Shown: positions 41,035-51,249 of the stretch, piece after piece
How the letters are laid out: every line of letters begins with the position of its first letter
Position numbering within the stretch: position 1 is the first letter of the stretch
NCBI GenBank assembly: GCA_900323505.1
Contig: OOIN01000001.1
Span: forward strand, 682,001 to 746,000
Origin: Ustilago trichophora
Lineage: Eukaryota; Basidiomycota; Ustilaginomycetes; Ustilaginales; Ustilaginaceae
Direction: 5' to 3'
Length of the DNA stretch: 64,000 nucleotides
Translations under genes and position numbers: made by a program
Notes under the pieces: model-generated
Told to the model about the DNA's origin: nothing
Database searches by the model: none
The model's input: only the letters and a program-made list of their open reading frames with translations

Positions 41035-41715
41035 TGTTCCAGCGTTCAAGCCAAACTCCCGGTTGGAGAGTTGGTCTCAGGGGTGGTCGAGATGGTGGTG
41101 TTTGTTGACGAGGATGATGACGAGGAGGAAGATGGAGCAGGTGTGGGGGAAGAGGGTGTGTGCGAGTGTATCGACACAGTTGGTCGACTGTGCGGGGCCA
41201 TCATCGGCTTTTTGGCCGGCTAAACCGACCGACTTCCCCGCCTCGCGTCGAGACGCGGAATTTATATATCATTGTGAGATCGCAACTAGCTACACCGAGG
41301 CGCACAATTTCCACGGGATTGTTGGAACTTCAAATCCCTAACAGCTCTCGGGGAAATTTCCACACGAATCGGGGCTCGGTCTCAGATCGATTTTGAAACC
41401 TCGGCCGAGCATTCTTCTGAAAGCACGTGATGTCATTCTGCCACAGTAATTCTGAGGCAGACGCAACACAGACACTGAGCCGTCTATTCCCTGAAGTTGG
41501 AAGCATCTCCTGCATAGCTCAAAGCACGGCACAGCTCAGCGCAGTCTCCCAGTTCAGTCATTTGCAGTTGAGGCTAGCAGCTGCCAAGTTGGTCGATGGC
41601 GCGAGTGCGAGCGTCAGCCAAGGGCCAAGTCCATCGAGCTCACGATCAATACCTTTCTCCTCTTCTCACCTATCGTCAAGTATCCATTCTCGATATCTCA
41701 TCACATATAGTCAAA
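41035..41715. promoter_or_regulatory. Divergent promoter region carrier / ribosomal protein P1
   Basis: 681 bp between starts. It contains TTTATATATC near 41260, but no motif I can name with confidence. Confidence 0.45.
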
Positions 41716-43061
41716 ATGGCTTCCTCGTAAGTTGATCCCTTCAACACATCAAGCATATCCACTCTACGTACAGCATTATCGAAACAGCATTCTGACCATC
41801 GTTCCACCATCCGCATTACCACACACACACACACACCCCAACACATATACATATTGCATCAACACATTTTACAACAATGAACAGCGATCTTGCCGCCACT
41901 TACGCTTCGCTCATCCTCGCTGACGAGGGTCTCGAGATCACCGTACGTATTTCTTACTAGGACTGAAGGAGAGATTCGCAGGATAGCAGGACCAGCATCA
42001 GCATCAGCAGCAGTTTTCGATCCATCAGCAATGGCATCAGCAGTAGCAGTAGCAGTTGCACCCAATGGACATAGCAACGACTTCCAACAGCTACAGCACA
42101 TACAGGACGCAGTAGACACGATATCGGATCTGGCGCAGCAGACACCATCGCAGTAAACATCATTGGACCATTCTTAAAAACATTACCCAACCCATCAGAT
42201 GGAGCCGGACATGCATCTTGAATCAGTCAAAGCTGTCGCCAGGTGCATCGCATCACTTCTGGGATCGGCATGGATGTCGTCATCACATTTATACTCGGGA
42301 GAAAAAGATGCATCACACGACCGCCCACAGCAAGCAAGGTTTCGCGAAGGGTTGGGCTTGCAAACAGCACACACTCCCAATTTCGCTGCAAGACCGTTTT
42401 TCACTCTGGGGGTTCGAAACCGGATCTGGCATTGTGCAAGGGCAACAAGGAAGGGATATGGTTCATCATCAACGACAAGGTGCAGTGGGATGATGGCAGG
42501 CACGCATCGTGCTCCGACAGTCAGGATCAGAGTGCTGGAATTGATACGATGCTGGATAGGAATGGGGTTCGAATCCCAGATTTGGATACCAGCATTCTCG
42601 ACCTCTGCTACTGTTGCGCTGCTACGACTATTGCTACTGCCAACTCGCTCGTCTGCTGCTGCGACTGCATTTCAGCGCTATCTCTCTCTCTCTCTCCCCA
42701 GCCGCAAACCTCCAACACACACAAGCCCAAGCGCCAACTCAACAGCCCCACTAACTCTCCAATTTTCTCTCCTTTCTTTTATCCACAACAATCAAAACAG
42801 TCCGAGAAGATCGTCGAGCTCACCACTGCTGCCGGATGCCCCGTTGAGCCCATCTGGGCCACCCTCATGGCCAAGGCCCTCGAGGGCAAGGACGTCAAGG
42901 AGCTCCTGACCAACGTTGGTGGTGGAGGAGCCGCTATCGCCGCTGCCCCCGTTGCCGGTGGTGCCGCCGCTACCGGCGCCGCCGAGGAGAAGGCCGAGGA
43001 GAAGAAGGAGGAGGAGAAGGAGGAGTCCGATGACGACATGGGCTTCGGTCTCTTCGACTAA
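41716..43061 (+). CDS. RPP1: 60S acidic ribosomal protein P1
   Basis: P1 forms the ribosomal stalk with P2 and P0 and recruits elongation factors. Three exons, 41716-41726 (11 nt), 41885-41942 and 42801-43061, give 109 residues. The joined start is [19 protein letters not shown], and exon 3 opens [19 protein letters not shown], followed by the Ala/Gly hinge and the invariant tail [12 protein letters not shown]. Intron 1 is 158 bp (GTAAGT...ACAG). Intron 2 is 858 bp (GTACGT...ACAG), by far the longest intron in the window and unusually open in two frames. Kozak context (AAAATGGCT) and C-ending codons in exon 3 fit a highly expressed gene. Confidence 0.96.
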
Positions 43062-43823
43062 ACGTCTCCTTTTCATCCCACCCCCACACCCTTTCCTCCA
43101 TCTGGCCCGAACCTTTCTCACTCATAATGTATCATCAGATCACATCCCATCCTCTTCCCACATTCACTTGTAACGCTCTTAGGGTATAAAAAAACCCTTG
43201 ATTGTTGTTGCAAGCACGGTGCGGATCACATCATACACAACCCAAAATTTACATCTCTGGCTTTTGCTACCCATCCCAAAAACCTGCCTTTCTTGGTCTG
43301 ATCGAGTCCATGCCGTACCATTCTTACAAACACGGTCTTGTGAGTGAGCCAGTAAAAAAAAAGCTTTCAAGAAATACGTGAGCATGGCCAACAACCTTCT
43401 TCGTATCACCCTTTTTCCTCCGTCATGATCCACGGCTCTTGTTGTCATGATTCCTTAAAACACGACGCGAGGTGAAACAGAGTCCGTCAGTTTCGGTTGC
43501 AGCTTGTCAACAGACTTTTCACGAACCATGGTATGCCTGGAGTGGCGAGGTGGCTGCAATGAGAAGCCAGGTGGCTTCAGGGGTGGCTTCGTGACGGATT
43601 TTTCCTTTTTTTAGGATGTGAATGTCACTTTTAAACCTGCTCAATCTCACGAATTGATTCCCCATCTGTAAACAGCCGCAAGTCTCTCTAGAACAGACGC
43701 CTTCTGACACGGCATCAAGATCTGAATTTTCCCTTGTGCATTTTGACTTGGGGTATGACATACGAACTCTTGGAAAATGCATGACTTGACCTGGAGAGAT
43801 GGCGCGCCTAAGATGACTGCAAG
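43062..43823. other. Convergent intergenic region P1 / F-box gene
   Basis: No gene is supported. It holds a half-copy of the family A repeat (43571-43622). Confidence 0.65.
43571..43622. mobile_element. Partial dispersed copy of palindromic repeat family A
   Basis: GGTGGCTTC, GTGACGGATTTTTCC and TTAGGATGTGA match the right arm of the island elements almost base for base. The left arm is missing or reduced to a short GAGGTGGCTGCAATGAGAAGCC part. Its similarity to the 62-kb copies suggests a fairly recent element. Confidence 0.8.
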
Positions 43824-45605
43824 TTACGCCCCTCGGCGCTGGAAAAGGAAACACCCTTCATAACCGTACATGTTGTCGGGAGTAAAGGTATCTCTCCAAC
43901 GACCGACGAGTTTGCCACCAGCCACCGAGTAGCCGCGGTAGAGCCATTTGCCGCGACCGTCGGGACGATACTCTTTGGTCATGATGAGCATCCCATCCCA
44001 ACTACGCACGCGTCCACGGACGACAAAGCGACCCCATGCAGAGTGACCCGTTCCCGAGAGCACAATCTCGTATCTCTCCCTACCGTCTTCATCGGGGAAG
44101 GATGGGTATCGATCCCAGTCGTGCGGCAGAGCTTTCCCTTTTCCCTTTGCGTGTGATGCACCACCACCTGCCGCTCCTGCTGCTGCACCAGATGGATCTT
44201 GCTGTGGATCACTGGAGGTGTAACCCGCGGCCAAAATGCTTCCTTTCCCACCTTCCGCCTCACCAGGTCCTAGTTTCACGAGCTTCTCCTTGATCTTCCA
44301 GATCTGCGGCTGTTCTCCGAAAGGACCCTCGTACAAACTGCGCATTCGACCGGCGAGCATCTCTCGATAGCTGTCAAAATCGAAGAAGCTAAACCTGCCT
44401 TCCCAGATCCCTTCAAACATGCCTTGAAAAAACAGTGGTGGCAAGCCAGGAGAGCGGGTGGCGTCGAGGCAAGAGAGTAGGCGTGTCACGTCCTTGTCGT
44501 GGTCGGCAGAGGTGAGCGAGAGGGGTGGGCGGGTAGATGTGGGTTGACGGATGGTGGTCTCTGAGGTAGGGTCATCCGGGTCGCTTAGGGCGGCCATGCC
44601 GAGAACGGCGGGATCCTTTTCAACTTTCATAAAGAATGAGAAGAGGGCACCTTGGGCGAGGATGGGAGCGGCGATGCGAAGTTGTCCGCCAACATGGTCG
44701 ACAAGACAGCTGCGATCGCGAGGAGTCAAATCGGCGAGGAATGGATTGGTTGCCAGCGGGCCGCCTGGGGTTTCTTCTGTGGATTCCGCTCCACTATTGG
44801 CGTTGTTGCCGGCTCTGCTCGAGTTGTTTATAGGCAAATTGCGGAGCGTCCATGGCGCCATGAATGCATCAAACTTGTGTGCGGCAAATACGAATGGTCG
44901 TAACACGAATAACCTCTCCACTGCCTCGCCCCTCGGTTCGAACGCCAACTGCTCCGGATCGGTCAGCAGATACACCAGATGCAACGCCAGCGCCTTGTGC
45001 ACCGCATCTGACGGATACCCTGCCTGCACTGCGCTGTCCAGCATCTCAGACGCATGATGAAGTGCCAAAAAGCTATGCAACTGGGCCCAGCACAACTGTT
45101 CGTAGTTTAACCCGTCATTTTCCAACATCATCAGATAAGCCAGCCAAAGCATCTCGGTAACAGACTCATCGCTCTCGCTCAGCGCTGCACCATCCTCGGG
45201 GTTCAGTGCAGCATCGACAACACAACGACGCATGCGTTTGAGTAGGATACAGCGGCGACGGAGCTCGTTGGCGAGGTTATGGGATGTCAGCGCCGTCTTG
45301 CCAAAGCGTCGGCCGATGGCGGCTGTATCGAATTTGTTGTAAAACACTCTTGCGTAAAGACGTGGATTCGATTGGATGCTGAGCAGCGAGTAGAGTTGCT
45401 TGCAGACCAGCTGGAGGGCGTGAAGGTCGGTCGGTGGGGTGACGACTTTGGCCAAACGAACAGAGGCGTCGTACAGGAAACTGCAGGGTGCCGAGGTCGA
45501 GGAGGATGCGAACGCTGTATCAGACATGGCAGCATAGCTGGCGATGCTGTCCAGAATTTCTGGTGGCAGGGAGAGGAGGCCCACCCTTGAAGTCTCGCCG
45601 TCCAT
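43824..45605 (-). CDS. F-box protein
   Basis: A single-exon frame of 593 residues. The N-terminus reads LLSLPPEILDSIASYA, then after an insert of about 35 residues LHALQLVCKQLYSLL, an F-box split by a loop; F-box proteins hand substrates to the SCF ubiquitin ligase through Skp1 (family knowledge). The central part is helical with an NPFLADLTPRDRSCLVDHV segment. The C-terminal 100 residues (YEIVLSGTGHSAWGRFVVRG, then GRGKWLYRGYSVAGGKLVGRW) form a beta-rich module seen in many fungal F-box proteins that ends in a W-x-D-x-F pattern. The substrate is unknown. Start at 45605 (MDGETSRVG). Confidence 0.82.
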   Translation of the reverse strand: MDGETSRVGLLSLPPEILDSIASYAAMSDTAFASSSTSAPCSFLYDASVRLAKVVTPPTDLHALQLVCKQLYSLLSIQSNPRLYARVFYNKFDTAAIGRRFGKTALTSHNLANELRRRCILLKRMRRCVVDAALNPEDGAALSESDESVTEMLWLAYLMMLENDGLNYEQLCWAQLHSFLALHHASEMLDSAVQAGYPSDAVHKALALHLVYLLTDPEQLAFEPRGEAVERLFVLRPFVFAAHKFDAFMAPWTLRNLPINNSSRAGNNANSGAESTEETPGGPLATNPFLADLTPRDRSCLVDHVGGQLRIAAPILAQGALFSFFMKVEKDPAVLGMAALSDPDDPTSETTIRQPTSTRPPLSLTSADHDKDVTRLLSCLDATRSPGLPPLFFQGMFEGIWEGRFSFFDFDSYREMLAGRMRSLYEGPFGEQPQIWKIKEKLVKLGPGEAEGGKGSILAAGYTSSDPQQDPSGAAAGAAGGGASHAKGKGKALPHDWDRYPSFPDEDGRERYEIVLSGTGHSAWGRFVVRGRVRSWDGMLIMTKEYRPDGRGKWLYRGYSVAGGKLVGRWRDTFTPDNMYGYEGCFLFQRRGA

Positions 45606-46212
45606 GGTTTTGTGTTGAACGGCGACGGTCTTTGAATGTGTTTGTGTGCGGTGCGGGTGCTCGAATCGTAATCACTTGATAAAAAATGCGAATTCTGAGT
45701 GATCCTTTCTTTTGGATGTGATGAATGTAGTGTTGTTGAAGGATATCTGGATGGTTGACCGAGATGAGTGTGAGAGATGGATGCGATGGTGGCGGGGAAA
45801 GCAGATACGCTGGGAAGTGTGGTGGGTGCGTTAAACGGGTGGAGAGACCCAAAACGTGGCGTTGAGTTTAGAAAACCGGCTTTGCGCCTCAATGAAATAA
45901 CCGAGTAGGAAACGCTTAATTTGGGCGCTGCACCTGTCGGTGTGCTGCCATTTGTACTTGTGGGCACACTCAACAGCCGTGTCATGGTCAATAACTCCAC
46001 CTCAGACTGCATCTGCATCTGCATCTGCTTCTGCCTCGACATCCTAGACTCACTCCGCCCGCTTCTCCCACTGAGAACAGAACAAGGGCCTCATCAAATC
46101 AGCACATTGAACAATCAGGTTGGCTGTTGCTTTGATAAGAATAAGATTGCTAGTGTTTGACAATGTCGGTGCTATGCGCTCATCATGAACGCGTATGCTC
46201 CGTACAATCGGC
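45606..46212. other. Intergenic region F-box gene / CAP gene
   Basis: 607 bp between the F-box start and the CAP stop on the same strand. A GCATCT repeat lies near 46009. No gene seen. Confidence 0.6.
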
Positions 46213-47760
46213 CTAACCCATATGGGCGACAACCTCGGTCTTGATACGAGTCTTACCCTTGGAGCTGAGTCCATCAACAGTGTGCTTGAGCTGTTCGGGC
46301 AGAGCAAACTCTTCAAATTCACCCTCCTCTCCACCGGGCACGGGCAGGCTGACGTTGATAGCACTGCACTTGGCTGCGATGATCTCCGAGTCCAGCGACT
46401 TGTCCGAGAGGTAGATCTGGCCACTGTCACACGAGTCGAGCAAGATGGTTGGTGCACGTCCCGTAATCTGCACCGCAAACGATGGCGAGCCCGTCACCTC
46501 GAGCGAGGATACGAGTGTGTCGACGAGAATCGAAGTTTTGGTGCAGTTGGTCATCTGGACGGCGTTGATCTTGCCCTTGATCTGGATGATGCTGTTCTTG
46601 CAGTTGAAGATGTTGACAGTCTGGTTGAGCTCAGTCTGGTCGATAACGATGGAACGGTTGTCCTCGTGGTATTCGATCGTCCACTTGTTGCCGTCGAGCT
46701 GCGTCTTGGATGGCTTCTTGGCTTTCAGTTGTGCTGGCTTGGCCGCGAGCTTGGGTGGTGCGGCTTTGGTAGGGGGAGGGGCAGTGGATCCTCGAAGCTC
46801 GGGGTTCTTGTGTGTCATCTGGCTGGCGTCTACCTTCTTGAGACCCCTGGTGATGTTTTCGCCCTGGTTGAGCTGACCAAAGACAGCATCCATACCGCCT
46901 GCGGCGGCACCTCCTGCTGCACCTCCAGCGGACAAGTCAGCTGCAGGGGGCGGCGGTGGAGGCGGGGGAGGTGCACCTCCGGATGGAGCCGCACTCGACG
47001 ATCCCTTGAAAGAGGCAGCATCGCCTCCCTTGGGGTTCCACACCAAGCCGGTGGTGTGAGTCTTGAGCACATACGCCTTGAGCGCCTCGAGAAGCTTGGT
47101 GAAGGATCTGCTCCACTCGACATGAGTCTTGTCGGTGTCCTTGAAGTCCTTGATGACACGGTTGGCATAGAACTGAGCGCTGTCCTTCATCTCTCCGACG
47201 TACGGGGCAGGCTTTGGCTCGACAGCAACCCATCCGACGGCGGGGATTCCTTCGCTAACAGTGCTGAGGTGGTTAAAGTGCTGCTTGTCGCCACGGTTCT
47301 TGTCGCGGATCTCGATGACCTCGGTGAGCGCAGCCTGGAGCGGCTTGAGCAGGTCGGCAAATATGGGCGATGTGACACCTCCCGCTGGTTTCTGACTGGA
47401 TGCAGCAAGCAAGACGAGATCACGTTGCGCCCTGAAGGTCTTGACAACACTTGCAGCCTGTTCGTGCACGATGCCGCCGATTTTGGCGCTGAGTTGCTTG
47501 AACTCGTCGAGTGCCTCGTCGAGCTGCTCATCAAATGCCTTTACAGCAGGTGGGTCTTCTTTTGGCTCTTCAACAGCAGCGGGAGGGGGAGGTGGAGGAG
47601 GTGGAGGAGCGGATCCAGCTGCCGAGGTGGCTGCTGCAGGTTGAAGATCCCTTTGCGATGAGCCAGAGGTCTGATGGAGAGCGATATCCTCGAGGCGGGA
47701 AGTGGCTGCTTCCAGCCTCTTGATAAGCGTGCTCAGATTTCCAATGCCTGGAGCTGACAT
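46213..47760 (-). CDS. SRV2: Adenylyl cyclase-associated protein (CAP/Srv2)
   Basis: CAP binds adenylyl cyclase through its N-terminus and recycles cofilin-bound actin through its C-terminus. From the Met at 47760 (MSAPGIGNLSTLIKRLEAAT, the cyclase-binding coiled coil) there are 515 residues. A first Pro run (about 52-60) is followed by the helical CAP_N domain (VKAFDEQLDEALDEFKQLS, AVGWVAVEPKPAPYV, NRVIKDFKDTDKTHVEW), a second Pro run, and the C-terminal beta-helix: NKWTIEYHEDNRSIVI, QTVNIFNCKNSIIQIKGKIN, TKTSILVDTLVSSLEV and a final KTRIKTEVVAHMG. A longer frame upstream adds a His/Pro run and is not favoured. In smuts cAMP signalling controls dimorphism, so this gene is of interest there (known). 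Confidence 0.95.
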   Translation of the reverse strand: MSAPGIGNLSTLIKRLEAATSRLEDIALHQTSGSSQRDLQPAAATSAAGSAPPPPPPPPPAAVEEPKEDPPAVKAFDEQLDEALDEFKQLSAKIGGIVHEQAASVVKTFRAQRDLVLLAASSQKPAGGVTSPIFADLLKPLQAALTEVIEIRDKNRGDKQHFNHLSTVSEGIPAVGWVAVEPKPAPYVGEMKDSAQFYANRVIKDFKDTDKTHVEWSRSFTKLLEALKAYVLKTHTTGLVWNPKGGDAASFKGSSSAAPSGGAPPPPPPPPPAADLSAGGAAGGAAAGGMDAVFGQLNQGENITRGLKKVDASQMTHKNPELRGSTAPPPTKAAPPKLAAKPAQLKAKKPSKTQLDGNKWTIEYHEDNRSIVIDQTELNQTVNIFNCKNSIIQIKGKINAVQMTNCTKTSILVDTLVSSLEVTGSPSFAVQITGRAPTILLDSCDSGQIYLSDKSLDSEIIAAKCSAINVSLPVPGGEEGEFEEFALPEQLKHTVDGLSSKGKTRIKTEVVAHMG

Positions 47761-48245
47761 GCTGTGCAATGTCCAGAGTGAGACGGAGAGATAAGGAGGA
47801 GCAGAAGGAGGAGGAGGATGGTGGTGATGATGATGGTGATGGTGGTGTTGACAGCCAGGAGAAGAGTTGCACAACGCGTGTCATGATGAGAATTTAGCTT
47901 AGCCGAAAGGGGCAGTGTCTGAGCACTGGCCATCCAGCTCGGAATTCCCTAAATGACGCCCGATTCTCGCTCTCTTCGATTTTTGAGCCCCGACATTGCA
48001 ATGCACATCGTCTCCACTACAGTACCACCATCTCAAAAACATGAATTCCTCTCAACTTGGTCAAAGCTGTTTGCTACTCATCGGATAGATTGAAAAGGCG
48101 TGGTATACTGATACTAAGCAAAGAGCGTATCGAGGCAGGTCCTACAGGGAATGATGGCACAAGATGGGCACAAGTACAACAATGGAATACAGATGGGGTG
48201 AGATGCAATGACGTGAAGAGCGAAAGAGAGAGGGATGAAGCGTGT
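47761..48245. other. Intergenic region CAP gene / NDC80
   Basis: A repetitive GGTGATGATG tract just upstream of the CAP start (47820-47855) may be leader sequence. One TACAGTA motif at 48018. No gene. Confidence 0.55.
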
Positions 48246-50353
48246 TTAGTCGTCGCGGCTCTTGAGTGCAACGGCTGCCTGGATCTCGCGCAATTGGCCC
48301 GTGACATCGGCCTTCATCTTGCCGAGGAGCACGACAAAGTTAAGCATGTCTTCGTCCATGCGCGATCGCTGCTGGTTCCACTCTTCTTCCTTGTGTTCGG
48401 CGGTGAGTTGGAGACTCGTCAATCTCGATTCAGCTTGTTGCAGATGTACGCTTCCCGATGCTTCAGTCTCGTAGGTCGACTTTTCCAGCTTGCCCTCGTC
48501 GGCCTTGTATCGCTCCTGCACCGTTTTGCAGCTCTTTTCGTACTCGGCTGCTTGTCGGGACAGGGCTTCACAGCGCTCTCGGTCAGAAGCCAGCTGCGTT
48601 TCTTGCTCCGAAAGAGCCTCCTGCAGCTTCTCGTACTCCTCCTGCATCGTGAGTCGCTTCTTGGACGCTTGGCGGTACTTGTCAGCCTCTTGCGATCGCA
48701 GCGTCTCGATCTGTCGACGGAAAGATCCCTTGATGTCGACACCCGGTTGCAGCATGGTAGATGGGTTGGAGGGTGTCAGCTCCAGCTCCTCTACAACATT
48801 ACCTGACGCAAGCCTAAACGGAAGAAGTGAGATGGAGCGCGCCAATGGATTGAACTTGGAGATGCGATCCTCTGTGTCGGCCTGCTTCTTTGCGATGGCA
48901 ATCTCGAGTGACCAGCCATCGCCCGCTGCCTTCTTGTTCTGCTCGCCGAGCACTTCGAGACGTTTGCTCAGGCGATTCCTTTCGGCAAGCATCCTCTCGT
49001 ACTCTTCGGCCGACATCTCCTGTGCATTGACCTGTTCCTGCAAGTCGACTCTACGCTTGTCCTTGTCGTCGATCTCCTTCTCGGTAAGGGCGATTTCCTT
49101 GATGAGCCTCTCGATCGCCTTCTTGGTCTTGTCAAGTTTGGGCACAAGAACCTCGTCGTAATACTTGTGAAACTTGGAAATGTCCTTGGTGAGCATGTCG
49201 TTTTCGCTGCGCTCAACCTTGAGCGGCGAGTCGTTCTTGAGGTAATCGGCGAGCTCTGCTTCCAGCTTGAGATGCTCCTGCTGCAAGTCCTTGAGCTCTC
49301 GCTCGATCGAAGCGTTCTTCTCTTCGAAGCGTACTCCGAGCTTGGCATGCTCCTCTGGGTACGTATCCTCGTTCTGCCAGAAGCGATCGTAGCAGTCCCA
49401 AAGGTAGGGGAAGAAGAGGGACTGTAGGTCCTCGATCTCGTCGGGTCGTGACCTGGGACCGGTGCCGATGGTCTCGGCCTGGTTGCCCAAGTTGACCATC
49501 CACTCGAGCATGGCAAGGCAGTAAGGCCAGTGACTCTGACTTCCGGCAGCAGTGAGCTTGGTCTTGCTGAGTTCGTCTGCGGCAGGGTACTTGATCTCCT
49601 TCATCAGTGTGAGCACTTCGTCCTCAAACTTTTTCCCATCTGCGCCCATGACAAAATTAGTGTCGATGCAGCTGGCATAGATGTGCTTGAACATGCCGAC
49701 GAACGCAGACTGTGTGGGCTCGTGTACACCTTTGTTGGCATCCCATCCAGCCATGGTGAATCCTGTGCGCTCGAGATGCTCCTTGACGGTCAGACCCATG
49801 CGGGTCTTGTAGTGTTTATCCTTGATGGGTCTTGTTTCCCTAACGCCCGAACCACCGGTGTTTCCAATGTTTCCTGGTGCAATGGAGAGGCGACCGACCA
49901 TGGATCTTCTAGAGCTGTATTTGAGATGAAAGGGAAGAAAGCGTGAGCAAAGAAGAGATGATACACGGAAGCAAGATGCTGTGGAAGAAGGAGGTCGACT
50001 CACTTTGGTGTGGCGGCAACGGCGACACTCTGACGGCCAGCGGAAGCGACGCTTTGACGACCTGCATACATTCCAGAATCGCCTCGACGAGCACTCTGAG
50101 TTGCTGAGTGTACAGGACCGGAATGCTGTGAGTTCTGCTGTGCATCTCTGATGGTGGCGGATGCGCTGACCTGACGAACTGGGTTGGATTGCTGAGGAAT
50201 CATGGATGCACGAGGTTGGAAGGAGCCGCTGGAAAGCGTCTTTACCGCTTTGACGGCGGATGAAGGTATGGGGAGTGCGGATGCGATGTGTCCATTGTTC
50301 TGATTTGGGTCGATGGCGGCGAGCGTCGAGCGACGCGTGTTTGTGCTCGCCAT
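48246..50353 (-). CDS. NDC80: Kinetochore protein Ndc80/Hec1
   Basis: Ndc80 couples kinetochores to microtubules. Exons 50004-50353 and 48246-49914, joined over an 89-bp intron (GTGAGT...ACAG), give 672 residues. The basic, Ser-rich N-terminal tail (MASTNTRRSTLAAIDP) is the part regulated by Aurora B in other species. The calponin-homology domain follows: ETRPIKDKHYKTRMG, FKHIYASCIDTNF, FEDEVLTLMKEIKYP and the conserved SQSHWPYCLAMLEWMVNL. From about residue 290 the protein is coiled coil (LKDLQQEHLKLEAELADYL and on) that pairs with Nuf2. The intron lies between the tail and the CH domain. Start chosen at 50353; an upstream in-frame Met would add unlikely sequence. Confidence 0.95.
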
Positions 50354-51249
50354 GATGGTTGAAGGGAAAGGAGAGTGTTGAGAGTAGGAGCCGAGATGGA
50401 TGAGACCGGGTGGTGGCGCTATGCCTGGCCGAAGGTTGGAATGATTGGCTCTAAAATTTAATGGTTGCAATGCTGACTTTGTTTGTGGTCGAACAAGAGA
50501 GAAAGATGATGGTAGTATATGGTGGATGGGTTGCTGTCAAAAGAGGGTTGATGGTCATCCAACCCTTTGCGCTTGCCAAAAGAGCAACAAAAACACGCGT
50601 CGCGAGCCAATTCATCGACTTAACAATATCACGTGATGCAAAAATCATGGGGGACAATCGGTGCATCTTGGCAGTTGCTCATTGCCGCTCGTTTCTCATC
50701 ATCATGTACTTGATCATCAGCAGAGTTGAAAAGCATTGCCACAGCGTACATGGTGTTCAGCTGACATGGCGCTGCAGAACTTCAACATTGAGTCATGGAG
50801 CGATATTCTCTCCGACGTTGCTCTATACTGTACCACCGTCTACACCCACAGATCATGTCCAAGTGAGTTTTGCGGAGTTTGTGGCGCAAGCAACTATGAT
50901 TTTGCATCACATCACATTTGCTCCCAACTCTCGGCGCGAGGCACAGCCAATCTAACACCGCTCTGATGACACGCACTCCAAACTGGGCTCATTTCCAACA
51001 TGCACAGCACTGCACAGCACTCCACTCCACTCCTTAGCAACTCAACTCACACTCCACTGTTGCACTTTCCAACTCTCCGTCACTTTGAGTCTCCCACCCT
51101 CATCATCTTTCCATCTGAACTTATCCACCCATCGCAGCCGCGCTGGTCTCGGTCGCAGCGCACTTTGCTACGCCACGGCGAAGCAGCTGCTTCCTAAGTA
51201 ACTCACATCATCACCTCTTGGCATCCACCATCAACTAGTAGCCTTTAGT
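50354..51249. promoter_or_regulatory. Divergent promoter region NDC80 / glucosidase
   Basis: 896 bp between divergent starts. A few short frames occur but none has coding character. TACTGTA at 50825 and small direct repeats (GCACAGCACT) near 51003. No gene seen. Confidence 0.5.

Noticed and set aside
42550..42590. GGGGTTCGAATCCC in the P1 intron, like a tRNA T arm
   Set aside because: No matching acceptor stem, D arm or anticodon arm in the preceding 90 bases.
46195..47661. 488-codon plus-strand frame over the CAP gene
   Set aside because: Mirror of CAP codon bias; composition is Leu/Val/Arg-rich without any domain.
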